A stretch of DNA of 64,000 nucleotides from contig JAQGEQ010000109.1 in assembly GCA_034620365.1 (NCBI GenBank), positions 1 to 64,000 on the forward strand, given 5' to 3'. Position numbers and translations under genes: made by a program. Shown piece by piece: positions 24,488 to 37,064 of this stretch (position 1 is the first letter of the stretch; every line of letters starts with the position of its first letter). Under the pieces are notes generated by a model. It was not told where the DNA came from. It saw only the letters and a list, made by a program, of their open reading frames with translations, and did no database searches. The DNA comes from Pegea sp. RAD2-039. Lineage: Eukaryota; Chordata; Thaliacea; Salpida; Salpidae.

Positions 24488-24984
24488 ATGGAATTCAAAA
24501 TCTTTTGATTTGAAGTTTTCAAAGTTAAAATCTTTAATTATCATTCCAAGATTTGATTCCAGATTCTTTTGTGGAAAGTTAGAATCTTTCATAATTAGTA
24601 GATGGTCTTAGATTTAATATAAATTGAGTTGTGTGTATATAGATATCCTTGTTATATTAAAATTGCTTTTCAAGATTTATTGATCAAATTTACAGTTGTA
24701 AGAAATATATAATAGAGACTTGTATAGGTTTTCAATCAATCAATTCATACTTCTCAAGCAAAATTAAAAATGTGACAAAAATTGCTGCAACAATCAAGCT
24801 GGTTATAAAGAGTTGAGAACAAGGCTCAGATTATAATAATACCTCAAGCTATTACATTTTTTAGTTAGGTAATTTTCAATATCAAAATTCTTAAGACCTC
24901 TTCAAATGAAATTACTTTTACTACATTCATTTTGAAATTGATATTTACAAAACTAAAGACTTGTAAAATTTCACTGGTCAGCAA

Positions 24985-26175
24985 AACCAAGTCAATAATA
25001 AGTTGTCTTACAAACAAATCTTGTGTTTGGTGGTTGAAGGTGCTGAAGACTCACTTGCTTCTAACACCTTGGCTTGTAAAAACTCCTCGACCAACAACAC
25101 CAAGTCAATAATAACTTGTCTTATAAACAAATCTTGTGTTTGGTGGTTGAAGGTGCTGAAGACTCACTTGCTTCTAGCACCTTGACTTGTAAAGACTCCT
25201 CGACCACAACACCAAGTCAATAATAACTTGTCTTACAAACAAATCTTGTGTTTGGTGGTTGAAGGTGTTGAAGGCTCACTTGCTTCTAACACCTTGTCTT
25301 GTAAAAACTCCTCGACCACCAACACCAAGTCAATAATAAGTTGTCTTACAAACAAATCTTGTGTTTGGTGGTTGAAGGTTATAAAGCTCACTTGCTTCTA
25401 GCACCTTGACTTGTAAAGACTCCTCGACCACCAACACCAAGTCAATAATAAGTTGTCTTACAAACAAATTTTGTGTTTAGTGGTTGAAGGTGTTGAAGGC
25501 TCACTTGCTTCTAACACCTTGTCTTGTAAAAACTCCTCGACCACCAACACCAAGTCAATAATAAGTTGTCTTACAAACAAATCTTGTGTTTGGTGGTTGA
25601 AGGTTCTGAGGACTCACTTGCGTCTAACACCTTGACTTGTAAAGACTCCTCGACCAACAACACCAAGTCAATAATAACTTGTCTTATAAACAAATCTTGT
25701 GTTTAGTAGTTGAAGGTGCTGAAGACTCACTTGCTTCTAGCACCTTGACTTGTAAAGACTTCCAGACCAACAACACCAAGTCAATAATAACTTGTCGTAC
25801 AAACAAATCTTATGTTTGGTGGTTGAAGGTGCTGAAGACTCACTTGCTTCTAACACCTTGACTTGTCAAAACTCCTCAACCAACAACACCAAGTCAATAA
25901 TAAATTGTCTTACAAACAAATCTTGTGATTGGTGGTTGAAAGTGCTGAAGACTCACTTGCTTCTAGCACTTTGACTTGTAAAAACTCCTCGACCATTAAA
26001 ACCAAGTCAATAATAACATGTTTTATAAAAAATTCTTGTACTTGGTGGTTGAAGGTGGTGAGGACTCACTTGCTTTTAATATCTTGACTTGTAAAAACTC
26101 TTCGACCAGCAACACTATGTCAATAATAACTTGTCTTACAAACAACTCTTGTGTTTGGTGGTTGAAGTTGCAAGT
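24985..26175 (+). repeat. Array 2 of the 113-bp dispersed tandem repeat
   Basis: About ten copies in the same orientation as the first array, with some units degenerate or shortened. Several units read GGTGTT...AACACC in place of GGTGCT...AGCACC, preserving pairing in the inverted repeat. The array runs straight into an AT-rich segment shared with 37070-37930. Confidence 0.93.
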
Positions 26176-26940
26176 TGAAGAATATTTTTAAAAAAATTTC
26201 TTATTAATATTTCTTTTAAGTAATTCCTAAAAATAAAATAAAAATCTTTTAAAGTAAAGATAATTTCAAATTTATTATCTTTTATATATATGAAACGCAA
26301 TTTAAATCATATTAAGCTAATATCAAGTGTTTAAAAAATTAATTATAATTTATTATCTAGAATAAAAACTTTAAAAGTATAAAATTCAATAATCATACAG
26401 TCTTTCATTTAATTCAAATAATTAAAAATGACTTTTAATATATATATAATTATAAGCTTACATAGAATATTTCAATTATTTTTATAAAAATTTTTTCAAA
26501 TAATTTATTGTAGTTTTTTATAATCTAATTAAAGAACTTTTCCCATAAAAATGTGGAATAATTTTATTAATTAAATTTTTTAATTAAATTTTTTATTTAT
26601 TTTTTGTATTTATTTAAACAGAATTTTTTCAATATTGATCTGAAAAATTATATAAGTTTTAAAATTTTGATTTTAAATTCAGCTAATAAATTAAAATAAA
26701 ATAATTTCAGAAAATTTTAGAAAAATCTTCTTTAATTAAGATGATATCCGAATTTTCTAATTAATTAATAGTATAATAAAAAAATTTTATTTTTAATGTT
26801 TAAAGTAAAGAGCTTAAAGTAACTTGAAAATAAAAAAACTTTTTTGGAAATATTTTATGTTTTGTTTATTTACCTTTACAGAACTTTAAAATTAAACATT
26901 TAAAAATGCTTTTTTGGTAAAACAACAATTTGCTTTTTAA
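26176..26940. repeat. AT-rich dispersed segment, copy 1
   Basis: Long stretches match 37070-37930 nearly base for base (for example GATGATATCCGAATTTTC and TTTAAAGTAA...ACTTGAAAATAAAAAAACT), and match 43600-44260 more weakly. It directly follows a 113-bp array here, and nearly so at 36.8-37.1 kb, which suggests the two travel as parts of one element. Confidence 0.8.
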
Positions 26941-29490
26941 CTTTCTTTTGTTAATATAGCTCCTCAGTGAGATCCACTTCATGATAAAGTGTCCGGCCTT
27001 ACATTTCATGTCTAGGTCTTTTTTCTGTCAACTTGTATATATGTCAGATTAGAACAAGAAATTCCAAGAACTCAACTTCAGCCTCAGAAGCTTTCTCAGG
27101 TTTTTAGTGATAGTCTCATTTTATATCATAAAAACAAACTTAAAACATAAAAAGACACGGGTCTCGGTGGTCGGTCATCTTTCCTAGAAAAATGCTAGTT
27201 TTGTGCAGCTTCTTGTTAAGAAGGTAACCGACACGCACAAAAAACTCAATTTAGACCGTGAGGACAGAGAAAACAATGTTGATAAACTGTGGAAAACAAG
27301 ACTGATACCGATGATGACAGTAAGTTTTTTAGTCAAATGTGCTCTCAAAGCCTTGATTTTTTTGACGTTCCAAAGGTATCAATCACTAGACTTGGAGCAA
27401 GAAGCTCAGATCATCAAAGACCGTTGAAAGTGTGCTTTCAGGAAAATTGAAACATACGCAAGTTTCTTGCCAAGCTGTATAAGCTAAGGCTTGACAAAAA
27501 ATTCTAGCACATTAGAGTACCACATAATATGCGTGAAGATGATCGCTTAGAAAATAAGCATCTTCTAAAAGAAGCGTATAACCGAAATCAGAAGGAATAA
27601 CCAACTGATTTCAAATACAAAGTTCGATATCCACTATAGGCCTTGAGAATTGTCAAAGTTTTATAAAAAAACGGAAGTGGCAAATAACTACTAGACACAC
27701 ATCTTCTTTTTTCAAATTCTCTCCGCACACAATTGTGAATAACCATCCTTCCAGCCCAAGATAACAATTTACAGAAGCCCATCATCAAATCTCAAAAGCA
27801 TCAAAAAGACAATTCTTCTATCACATTAGGTATGTTCTTCAACGCACGGTCGATTATTAACAATTTTTTTCAATTGAAAGCTCTTTTGCATTCGTAAGAT
27901 TTCACATTTGTTTTTACTACTGAAACTTGGTTGAAAGCGTTTCATCCTGATTCTTTTCTGGTTGACGGTAATCTTTTTTGTGTTTTGTGTTGTGATAAAC
28001 TGTATGGTAGAGGCGGCGGTGTTTGCCTAATTTAGAAAACATCGCTTACACCCATGATCTCAAGAATTCAGATCGATCTCGTTAGTTGTCCAGGGTTTAA
28101 GATTATCGCTTTTGATTTTCATTATTTCTCAAAGTCAAAATTTTCTCGTTTTATATGTACCTACCTACCATCCTCTAAAAGTAATGATGAGGTTACTGTT
28201 AAGGCCTTATTGAAGGTTTTCAAGAGTGTTAGGTGTCCTGAGTTATATATTTTGGGGATTTTAATTTTAGTAAAATTGATTGGAACAACCCGAACTTAGC
28301 ATTTATTTGAAAATCGTTTTACTTTGATAGCGATAATACTAATTCAGCCATTCTAAGTCATGCCTTTGTAAGCTTCCTCAATGCCAATAATCTATCTCAG
28401 ATGGTTACTTTTCCGACCCAAGTTAGTGGTAATACTTTGGATCTTCTTATCACATCAAAACCCGAGAAAATTATCTACGTTCATAAAAAAGAACCTTTCG
28501 CTTTGACATGTGATCACAATATGATTAAATTCAAGCTCCACCAAACTTTTTTTATGAACACTAAAACTTCAAGCGAAATTACTTTAGTTTATTTACTGTG
28601 GAAATTATAACGGTATTAACAAGTTTCTATCAGATGTTGACTGGATTTCTGTTTTCAACTCTTCCGAAGACATCAATACTATTTACTCAAGGTTTACTAA
28701 CATCGTTAAAGAGTCAATCGAAAACTTCATACCTTTCTATAGAGCCAACACAAAACCACATTTGCCCCAAAATTTAAAGAATTTACAACATTTAAAAAAC
28801 CTCCTATACAAACAAACTAAAACAGGCCCTTACATCAAATCTCTGTACAAAGATCTTTGTATAGTTTACAATAAATCTATTTCTAATTTCTATTTAGGAA
28901 AAAAAGTGCATTTTTATCTTCACCTTGGCAGAAAACGTTTTTTGGTTTCATAAATCGCAAGCTTTAGGCGAGATCACAAATACCTCCCTTACTTGATAAC
29001 AGTGAACAGAATGTGATGGAACTAGAAAATAAAGCTGAGTTGCTAAGCAATCAATTAAATAGCGTTTTTATAACCGATGATGGCAATACTCCTTCTCTCT
29101 CCTACTCCGACATTCTTACAAATGTCTCTTAGATGGTAGTTCTTGACATAACGGTCAATATGGTAACTACGGCTATTTCTTCTTTAAAATCATCAGTTTC
29201 CAACACTCCGGATCAGATTCCAGCTTAAGAAAAACTACTTCATCTTTATCACTACCTTTGTAAATAGTGAATTTTTCCTTTTTTATATTATTAACATTCC
29301 ATGTAATTGTTCACTATTATATGCTTTGAAGACTACTGAAAAGCCATGTGTTACATCTTTTACTTTCTATATTTTTGACTAAATAGATGTTACTTGTGAG
29401 AATGTATGTTAGCGAGAGGTGCTCTCTTCAAGCACCCTCTTTCGCATTTATTGTAAAAAATGATAAAATAAATAAAAAGTAAAAAATTAG
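26941..29490 (+). mobile_element. Degenerate CR1-like LINE, ORF1-like and endonuclease regions
   Basis: 27170-27700 reads as an ORF1-like tail with stops (LDREDRENNVDKLW; LENKHLLKEAYNRNQKE). From about 27830 the order matches a CR1-type apurinic endonuclease: FNARSIINNFFQLKALLHS, TTETWLKAFHPDSF, GRGGGVCLI, SRFICTYLPSS, ILGIL, TLDLLITSKPEK and the catalytic-loop equivalent TCDHNMIKF. The reverse transcriptase is cut off after SVSNTPDQIPA (near 29220), and the sequence jumps to a 3' end shared with 33790-33880 (TATGTTAGCGAGAGGTGCTC). Multiple stops and frameshifts make it inactive. Confidence 0.8.
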
Positions 29491-30080
29491 CTCATTCACT
29501 ATTTCTTCAATTTTTTTCTGGCCTGCTTCGTTCAAGAACAACCTAAGCAAACTGTAAAAGTATCTAAGATGTAAAATTAGAAGCATGTCATGGTGACAAT
29601 CATTTGAACATTCAGAATTAGTCCGATCTAATTTAAAAAGAAAAATATTTCTTTTGAGCTTGATTGTTTCTGCTGAAAGTAGTCCTTAGCTAGTAATTGA
29701 ATACTTGAAGAAGAGACAACCAAGTTAGATGTTTAAGTACATGATAATTAATACATAGTTGTGATTATAGATATAGTTTATTTATTTACTTAACGTGTGG
29801 CTGCAAGTTACAAATTCAGCAGCTGTTTTAGCGAACAAAAACTAATAAGTTACCAATAAATTGATGGTTAGGTATTACATCTTTGGATTAATACAGAAAA
29901 AATGGAAGCATAATTCGAGGAATAATTTAAACATAATTTATGAATCAAAATTGTATTCGATAACTTAGGAGAAATTAAGACTTAAATAACCAAAAATATT
30001 AATTGATTGCTATAATTGTTAAATCAAAATTTCAAAATTAATTCGAAATGTTTGAAGAAATTTGAAATTTGAAATTTTTG
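29491..30080. other. Gene-free AT-rich stretch
   Basis: The first 40 bases are a LINE-flank sequence shared with 45120 and 33770 (GGCCTGCTTCGTTCAAGAACAA). I see nothing codable in the rest. Confidence 0.6.
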
Positions 30081-31430
30081 TGTAAAACCGATGAACAGAG
30101 GTAAAAGTTGACAGTTTAGAAGAAGTTTAAATCTTTCTATTCGGATTATCTTTAACTTGAGATTATCAATTAGAAAGATTTTGGCTGGTAATGTTTAAAA
30201 TTGATATTTTAATATTTAACCATTAAAAGTTCTTTTAAAAGTAATTAATATTATTCTTTAAATTAAATAATTAACTAAAAATATAAATAAATTAATTTTG
30301 AAACTAATTAAAAAGCTATTAAAACAAAATTTATTTATTTATTTATTTATTTAATTCAATCCATTAATTTATCTCTGAATAAGAATTCTCAGTTGTCATT
30401 TTTCGTTTTTGATGAACTTTATCGCAGAAACCGATTCTTAGCAAAAAGTAATTGCATACAAGATGGAAATGTTTATAATATATTAATAATTTATTTAAAC
30501 TAGATTCATTTTTTTCTACCAATAAACGTTTAAAAATGAAAGTTAGAGAATTCATAAATATTGAAAAAAAATTCAATATGTAATCGTAATATTTTATAGT
30601 TCAGAAAACCGCTTTTTTAGATGGATGGATATTAAGAATAATTCTGTTATTTGTAATAATAATTATTTTGTTATATATTATGTGTTATGCTTACATTAAT
30701 ATAGTTATTATTAAAATTAATAAACTTTAATTATTGGAATAATTTAATTAAATTAAAAAAAAAACTTAAGAAATTATTTAAATATAGTTACGCCATCTAC
30801 CGATACAGAAACTTTCTGTTAAATAAAAGTAGTTTTTTACATGTAAAAAAGTATGTTAGTATCTCAAAGTTTATTCTATCTTCATAAAAAACCTTAAAAC
30901 AATTAAAAAAAACAATTAAAAAAATGGTTCTGTTCATTTTTTAAAACTTGTTAATGTGTCGTTTTTTAATTTCTAAGAAATTTTATCATCTCTTTTGCCT
31001 ATCATCACTCAGCTAACTTGATCATAACTAACAGATAACTATAAGGATAACTGCAAATGCAGCGATTAAATGTGAGTTAAAGAACAAGTCACAAATATTT
31101 ATTAAAAACGAGAAATTACAAAACAAGGGGTTACTTTCATATCAATAAACGTTTGTGTAAATTGAAATAGTTTTGCAGTTGTTAAAAATGACTTTTTCCT
31201 TTTTTTTGAATTATCTTTTTAGAGTAAGTTCAGAAAAGACCAGTTTGTTATAACTAACCGCGTTTACACATCCAATCTTTGCAAGTTCTGGAAAAATTCT
31301 ACAACTTTCAACTTTAATGGATAGATTGATATCATTAACCTTTGTCTTGGTTTAAAATGAAATTTAAGATTAACGATAGCGCACTAAAAACATTTGGAAA
31401 GAACATCAAGAACTGGTTCCAGTTGACAGA
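30080..31430 (+). repeat. Dispersed non-coding repeat R1, copy a
   Basis: It begins AAACCGATGAACAGAGGTA and includes TCTGAATAAGAATTCTCAG, ACGCCATCTACCGATACAG, GATAACTGCAAATGCAGCG and, near the end, AACCGCGTTTACACATCCA. The whole succession recurs at 41440-42790, and in part at 31405-32010 and 44270-44660. The last 80 bases read KFKINDSALKTFGKNIK, probably LINE-derived. Confidence 0.85.
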
Positions 31431-32010
31431 TTAGAAGAAGTTTAAATCTTTCTATTCGGATTATCCTTAACTTGAGATTTTCAATTAGAAAGATCTTGGC
31501 TGGTAATGTTTAAAATTGAAATATTAATATTTAACCATTAAAAGGTTCTTTGAAAAGTAATTAATATTATTCTTTAAATTAAATAATTAACTAAAAATAT
31601 AAATAAATTAATTTTGAAACTAATTAAAAAGCTATTAAAACAAAATTGATTTATTTATTGATTCAATTCAATCAATTAATTCATCTCTGAATAAGAATTC
31701 TCAGTTGTCATCTTCTTTCATTTTTGATGAACTTTATCGCAGAAACTGATTCTTAGCAAAACGTAATTGCATACAAGATGGAAATGTTTATAATATATTA
31801 ATAATTTATTTAAACTAGCTTCATTTTTTTCTACCAATAAACTTTTAAAAATGAAAGTTAGAGAATTCATAATTATTTTAAAAAAATTCAATATGTAATC
31901 GTAATATTTTATTGTTCAGAAAACCGCTTTTTTATATGAATGGATATTAAGAATAATTCAGTTATTTTTGATAATAATTATTTTGTTATATATTATGTGT
32001 AGTTTACACA
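31405..32010 (+). repeat. Dispersed repeat R1, copy b (5' part only)
   Basis: It starts GTTGACAGATTAGAAGAAGT and follows copy a closely to about 32010. The two copies lie head to tail with copy b truncated. Confidence 0.85.
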
Positions 32011-32034
32011 TTAATATAGTTGTTATAAATGTTG

Positions 32035-33110
32035 TTATAAATCATTTGTTTATGGATTTTAGTTTATAGAATTAAACACGATAAATTTAGATAAATTAAC
32101 AAATTATACAGAAATTTAAACTTAGTGAGTTATCAATAACTTCATAAATTTTCTAAGATGGAAACAGAATAAAGCTTATCTATACGAGTAATTTGTAATT
32201 AGTTTTTTGTCGATTCACTAAAATGATGAATTACAAAAATTTCAACTGAAAATAAGATTGTTTGTAGTTTTTTTCGCTAAGAGCTAAATGATAAAAACTA
32301 AAAATTTTGAATGATAAGTAAAATTGATATTTTTTTCTAAAACATCTTTTAGTTTTTATCAGATCAAATAGCAAAGACATGTAAATATTATACTCGAGTA
32401 ATTGCGCTAAATACTTCTTAATTCTTTATAATTCGATATAAAAGCTCTATTTCTAACTCACAGCTAAAGCGTTGAGTAAAAAATATAAACTATATTAAAG
32501 ATGCTTTTATCATCACTCATTATTCTTTAGTTTTCCCATAAATTTTATTTTTTATTTTATTTTTCCCGTCTAAAAAAAGGAGCCAAAAATAAACCACTAA
32601 ATTTTCGACCAATTTCTCTCACTAGTAGCTTCTCAATGAAAGAGTCCAATTATTGTTATTATGATAATTATTATATAATTATGTAATTATTAACTATCTA
32701 TCTAATATCCAGTTATCTACTAGCTTCAGTCGAGTCTTTTTGAATTGATCATTTCATAGAAAATTATCTTCTCAGCAACAATTTGCTTTTTGATTATCAA
32801 TTTGGAATCATTCCTCTAAGATCTTCAAGTGATCAGCTGTTGTCTTGTCTCCACCAGTGGCTGTATTCTTCAACGAACTTTTTCTGAATTTGTTTTAAAA
32901 TGAGTTTTTCGTTATCTTAACTTCATGGAATAATTTTTGAGATCGTAATCTCCTATCTTCAGAAACTCTTCACTCAAAATTAAACGCTCAAAAATTTTAA
33001 TAATTTCCAATTAAGTAAAAGGTTTTTTCAATAATGTTAGAAACACAAAAATGACCTCAAAAAAGTATTTGCTTCTTGTTGTACAAAAAAATATAAAACA
33101 TATGGAGCAT
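32035..33110. repeat. LINE-derived segment forming one arm of a long inverted repeat
   Basis: The reverse complement recurs at about 47165-48250 with the same internal order. Within 32560-32900 (+) the translation gives GAKNKPLNFRPISLTSSFS and, in another frame, DYQFGIIPLRSSSDQLLSC, both typical of a CR1/jockey-type reverse transcriptase. Stops and a deletion interrupt it. Confidence 0.8.
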
Positions 33111-33595
33111 TTGGTTATTGTCTTCATTACTTCTCCACCGTCGACTACTGCGTCTAATCGTGGCCATAACGCTTTAAAATCGCTGATGCATGTCGCCGAG
33201 CTACCCCCACTTATGTTTGCTGACGTCAGAGCGAGCGTTTCACGAAGTCGATTTGTTAAATCACGATAAAATCATGATCAGGAACACGAATCGCGACGCT
33301 CGACGTCTTCGGATTCAAATCACTATTTAGCGCTTGACTGCGTTCGGTTGCTATGGTGACAGGTCCAGGGAAAAAGTCGCCTAAAAGCTCGTTGACAACC
33401 ATTTGGGGTGGTTTCGTGGATTTCCCGGAAATATCAGCGATTAAATCAAGAAGACGCGGTGGGAATCGAACCCACTGACATACGTCATAATTTCCACCAA
33501 CGCAAATCGCGATTGGTTTTGTTCAAATCGCGTATTTACTGTCGCAGCGACATCAGTTCTATCCGGATAGCGGACTTGCGCATACAGTAAAGAGG
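33110..33595 (-). pseudogene. YRDC exon copy A (inverted, decayed)
   Basis: On the minus strand the sequence matches copies B (45340-45841) and C (46695-47165). It includes the codons for NRDL, DVCQWVRFP, SGKSPKPP, LGDFFPGPVT, ALNSDLNP, VAIRVPDHDF and LTSAN, but has frame shifts and stops and lacks both ends of the protein. Its left flank matches the downstream flank of copy C and its right flank the upstream flank of copy B. Confidence 0.8.
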
Positions 33596-33769
33596 TTTGT
33601 TAAAAGTGTCGGAAACAAACAAAATGACCTCAAAATAATCTAATACAGTTTATGGAGTAATACATTTGGTTCTTTTATTCCTAAGTCGTAGTAAGAAGTT
33701 CTCTTTCTATCCTGACATATATGCAAGATTCTTCTTAAACGAAGTAGGCCGGCAGAAACTGAAAAAATA

Positions 33770-34985
33770 ATGAGCTAATTATGAGTTTTTTTCCTTTTAT
33801 TTGTTTTTATTATTTTTTACAATAAATGCAAATGAGGTTACCTGAAGAGAGCACCTCTCGCTAACATACATTCTCACAAATAACATCTATTTAATTAAGA
33901 ATATAGAAAGCAACAAAACGAAACACATGGCATTTCAGTAGTCCTCAAAGCATATAAAAGTGAACAATTACATGGAATGTTAATAATATAAGAAAGAGAA
34001 AAATCAAAGCTAAGAAATGACAATGTTGGCAATATTATAAGTGTTCAACTTTTGCTTGAACAACGCGAGCGACTCCGTAATTTTGACATAATAATATTTG
34101 ATGGCAGCTTGATATAGCTCGAGGAAAGGAAAAGAAATCATCAAACTAAATGTATATTAAATTTTTGATAATTTAAAAATAAGAATTAAGTCGTATTTAA
34201 TCCGTCGAATTTCCAAAGTATCTAAATTGAAGAAGCTGAGACGATGTTTGTAATTGTCATATTTAATATTAAGTTTCCTGCATACTAATCTCGTAAATGT
34301 AACCCGAACATATTTGATGTTTTTAATATCACTAAAATGATATGGTATCTGTGCACTAACATTGTATTCAAGAATTGGCCGTAAATACGTATGTATTTTT
34401 CAAAACAATAACCAGCTTAGTCTGTCGGACAGAATCAAACGCTTTAGCAAAATTGAGATATATGATGTCACCAGGAGTATTACTTTCATAATGGGCTGTA
34501 AGCGCATTTAGAAAAGTGAGATGTTGAGTCAGGGAAGATCTCCGTTTCACAAAGCCATGCTGGACATCAGATTGTAGATGGTGCTCTATCAATTGACTGG
34601 TCATATGATTGTGAATAATATGCTCTTGAGTTCTGGAGATAACTGAAGTCAGCGAAACTGATCTGTAGTTAAGTGTAGTGTTTCTGGGACCCTTTTTATG
34701 AATTGGAGTAATAATAGCTTTCTTCCAAATTTGTGGAACTCTTCCTCGACTGAGAGTCATATTAAAGAAAAGCGATAAAGGTAGTGATAAAGATGAAGAA
34801 GTTTTTCTTAAAAACAAAGCTGGGATCTGATCTGGGGTGTTGGAAACTGATGATTTTAAGGAGGAAATAGCCTTAAGTACCGTATCGACCGTTATGTCAG
34901 GATCTATTTTCTCAGAGACATTCGTAAGAATGTGGGAGTACGAAAGAGAAATCTACTCACTTGGGATAAAGATAGAATGTGTGCA
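33770..34985 (-). mobile_element. CR1-like LINE, reverse transcriptase and 3' end
   Basis: An open stretch 34817-34368 reads WKKAIITPIHKKGPRNTTLN, YRSVSLTSVISR, QHGFVKRRSSLTQHL and IIYLNFAKAFDSV, a non-LTR reverse transcriptase of CR1/jockey type. The frame then jumps, losing the catalytic YxDD region, to TYLRPILEYNVSAQIPYHF and TRLVCRKLN, the usual C-terminal segment. The 3' end matches 29395-29490. Same family as 26941-29490 but opposite strand. Confidence 0.85.
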
Positions 34986-34989
34986 ATAA

Positions 34990-35640
34990 AGACTACAAAT
35001 TAGTTTTGTACATCACCGGGTAGCGACGGTTTATCACCCGATCTTGTGAAAAACCATCAACACTTTACTAGCTACAATGTTTTTAATGAGAGTTGGGTGA
35101 AGTTAAGGCATACAAGACAGGTGCGATTTAAACATCATAAATTGTTCAAAAATGAGGGTGCCAGGTTTGATTGTGATAATCACATAGGAGTATCCTATCT
35201 TAACATTGTAGCTAAGACATTTGCTTGTGTGTAATTATCACGTGCAAACATTGGTAGAAACTTTGTCGAAGGCCAACGACAACTAATTTGATTCCTTTCA
35301 TTTTCGTCGTTTATTTCATAGAGGGGTGGTATAAAATATTAACCAAAACGTTTTAAGACGTAACAACATGAAAACAATTTACGACATGCTATACAAGCGA
35401 AGGCTTTGCTGGCTCAGACACGAACGTTGAACAGAAATCGGATGGATGCTGAATTGTCTGTTGTATAGAATGCTATCAAAAAGTAAACGAAACATCAAAC
35501 TTCTGTGCATTTGCTATGAGAATATGTACAAGCGCGATATCAAATCATTGAAAATCGATATCCGTAATTTGGAAGATATTTCAGTAGATTACTCAAATAA
35601 CGTTTTTCACTCTGTACACAACTGACAAACAGAGAAAAAA
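34990..35640 (+). mobile_element. Second LINE type (RTE/L1-like), 3' fragment
   Basis: The reading GARFDCDNHIGVSYLNIVAK, then RLCWLRHER, LLYRMLSKSKRN and MYKRDIKSLKIDIRNLEDIS resembles the reverse-transcriptase start and C-terminal tail of an RTE/L1-like LINE. Several stops are present. The first 120 bases (from CATCACCGGGTAGCGACGG) recur at 43200-43320. Confidence 0.7.
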
Positions 35641-35789
35641 AAGCATAAAAAAATAGAAGAAAACTTAAACAATTTAGCTCTTTTGTATTTCAGTGTGTTT
35701 TGCAATATTTTTGATAGGACTTCTTGAGCACAACCAGTAAGACCTCACTTGTCTGAAAGAGGCTATAATCATTATTATTAGTTGCTAAA

Positions 35790-36385
35790 ACGATTAGTTT
35801 TTGGTTGTTGATAGTTAGTAGATGGTTGCTGATTGGTTAGTAGATGGTTCCTGGTTGGTAGGTTGATGGTTCCTGGTTGGTAGGTTGATGGTTTTTGATT
35901 GGTTGGTAGATGGTTGCTGATCAGTTGGTAGATGGTTGCTGATTTGTTAGTAGATGGTTGCTGCTTTGTTTGTATATGGTTTTTGATTGGTTGGTAAATG
36001 GTTGTTGATTGCTTGGTAAATAGTTGTTGATTGCTTGGTCGATGGTTTGTTGTTGGATGGTTGCTAGATGATTGCTGAATGGTTGGTAAATGGTTGTTAA
36101 TATTTAGTTGCTGATGGTTGCTGATTGGGAAGTGGATGGTTGGTGATTGGTTGGTAGATGGTTGCTCATTGGTTGCTAGATAGTTGCTAAGTGGTTGGTA
36201 GATGGTTGTTGATCGTTAGTAGATGGTTTTTGATAGTTAGTATATGGTTGTTGATTGATTGGTAAAAGGTTGCTAGTTTGCTGGTTGGTTGCTGAATGGT
36301 TGCTAGATGATTGCTGACTGATTGCTAGATGTTTGCTAATTGGTTGTTAGATGGTTGTTGTTTAGTTAGTCAAAGGTCGCTGATT
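35790..36385 (+). repeat. Third TGGTTGCTGATTGG minisatellite array
   Basis: About 28 copies of GGTTGGTAGATGGTTGCTGAT and variants. Same family and same strand sense as RIOK2 intron 2. No host exon is recognisable on either side. It abuts a 113-bp array. Confidence 0.9.
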
Positions 36386-36389
36386 GTCT

Positions 36390-36745
36390 TACAATGTCTT
36401 ACACTTGTCTGACAAACAAAATTACTTCTAGCACCATGACTTGTAAAAACTCCTCGACCAACAACACCAAGTCAATAATAACTTGTCTTACAAACAAATC
36501 TTGTGTTTGGTGGTCAAAGGTGCTGAAGGCTCACTTGCTTCTAGCACCTTGACTTGTAAAGACTCCTCGACCACCAGCACCAAGTCAATAATAACTTGTC
36601 TTACAAACAAATCTTGTGTTTGGTGGTTGAGGGTGCTGAAGACTCACTTGCTTCTAGCACCTTGACTTGTAAAGACTCCTCGACCAACAACACCAAGTCA
36701 ATAATAAATTGTCTTACAAACAAATCTTTGACAAACTTTACAGAC
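36390..36745 (+). repeat. Array 3 of the 113-bp dispersed tandem repeat (about three copies)
   Basis: TTGTCTTACAAACAAATCT recurs at 113-base intervals (near 36484, 36597 and 36710), same orientation as arrays 1 and 2. The last unit decays after 36730. Confidence 0.93.
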
Positions 36746-37064
36746 TCGCTTGCTTCTAGGATTTTTAATAAAAACATTTCTCTGAACAAACAATATTAAG
36801 TCAATAAGCAGCTGTCTGAAATTAAATAAAGAATGAATTAGTTTAATACTTTTTAAAAACGCAATTTCATGCAAATATATATAACACTGAAGCTATTAAT
36901 TTTTTTTATAATTATGATTAAAGATTTCTGAAGCAATTTAAAAATTTACAACAAATTTAATGTTTAACTATTGTCATATAAATTAAATTATTATACATTT
37001 GCGATTTTTTATTAGATGGCGTTTTTAATTACAGAAATTTGCTAATAATATATTTAGAAAATTC

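Noticed and set aside
27203-27427. LDREDRENNVDKLW frame as a host gene fragment
   Set aside because: It precedes LINE endonuclease sequence in the expected place for ORF1, so a LINE origin is the simpler reading.
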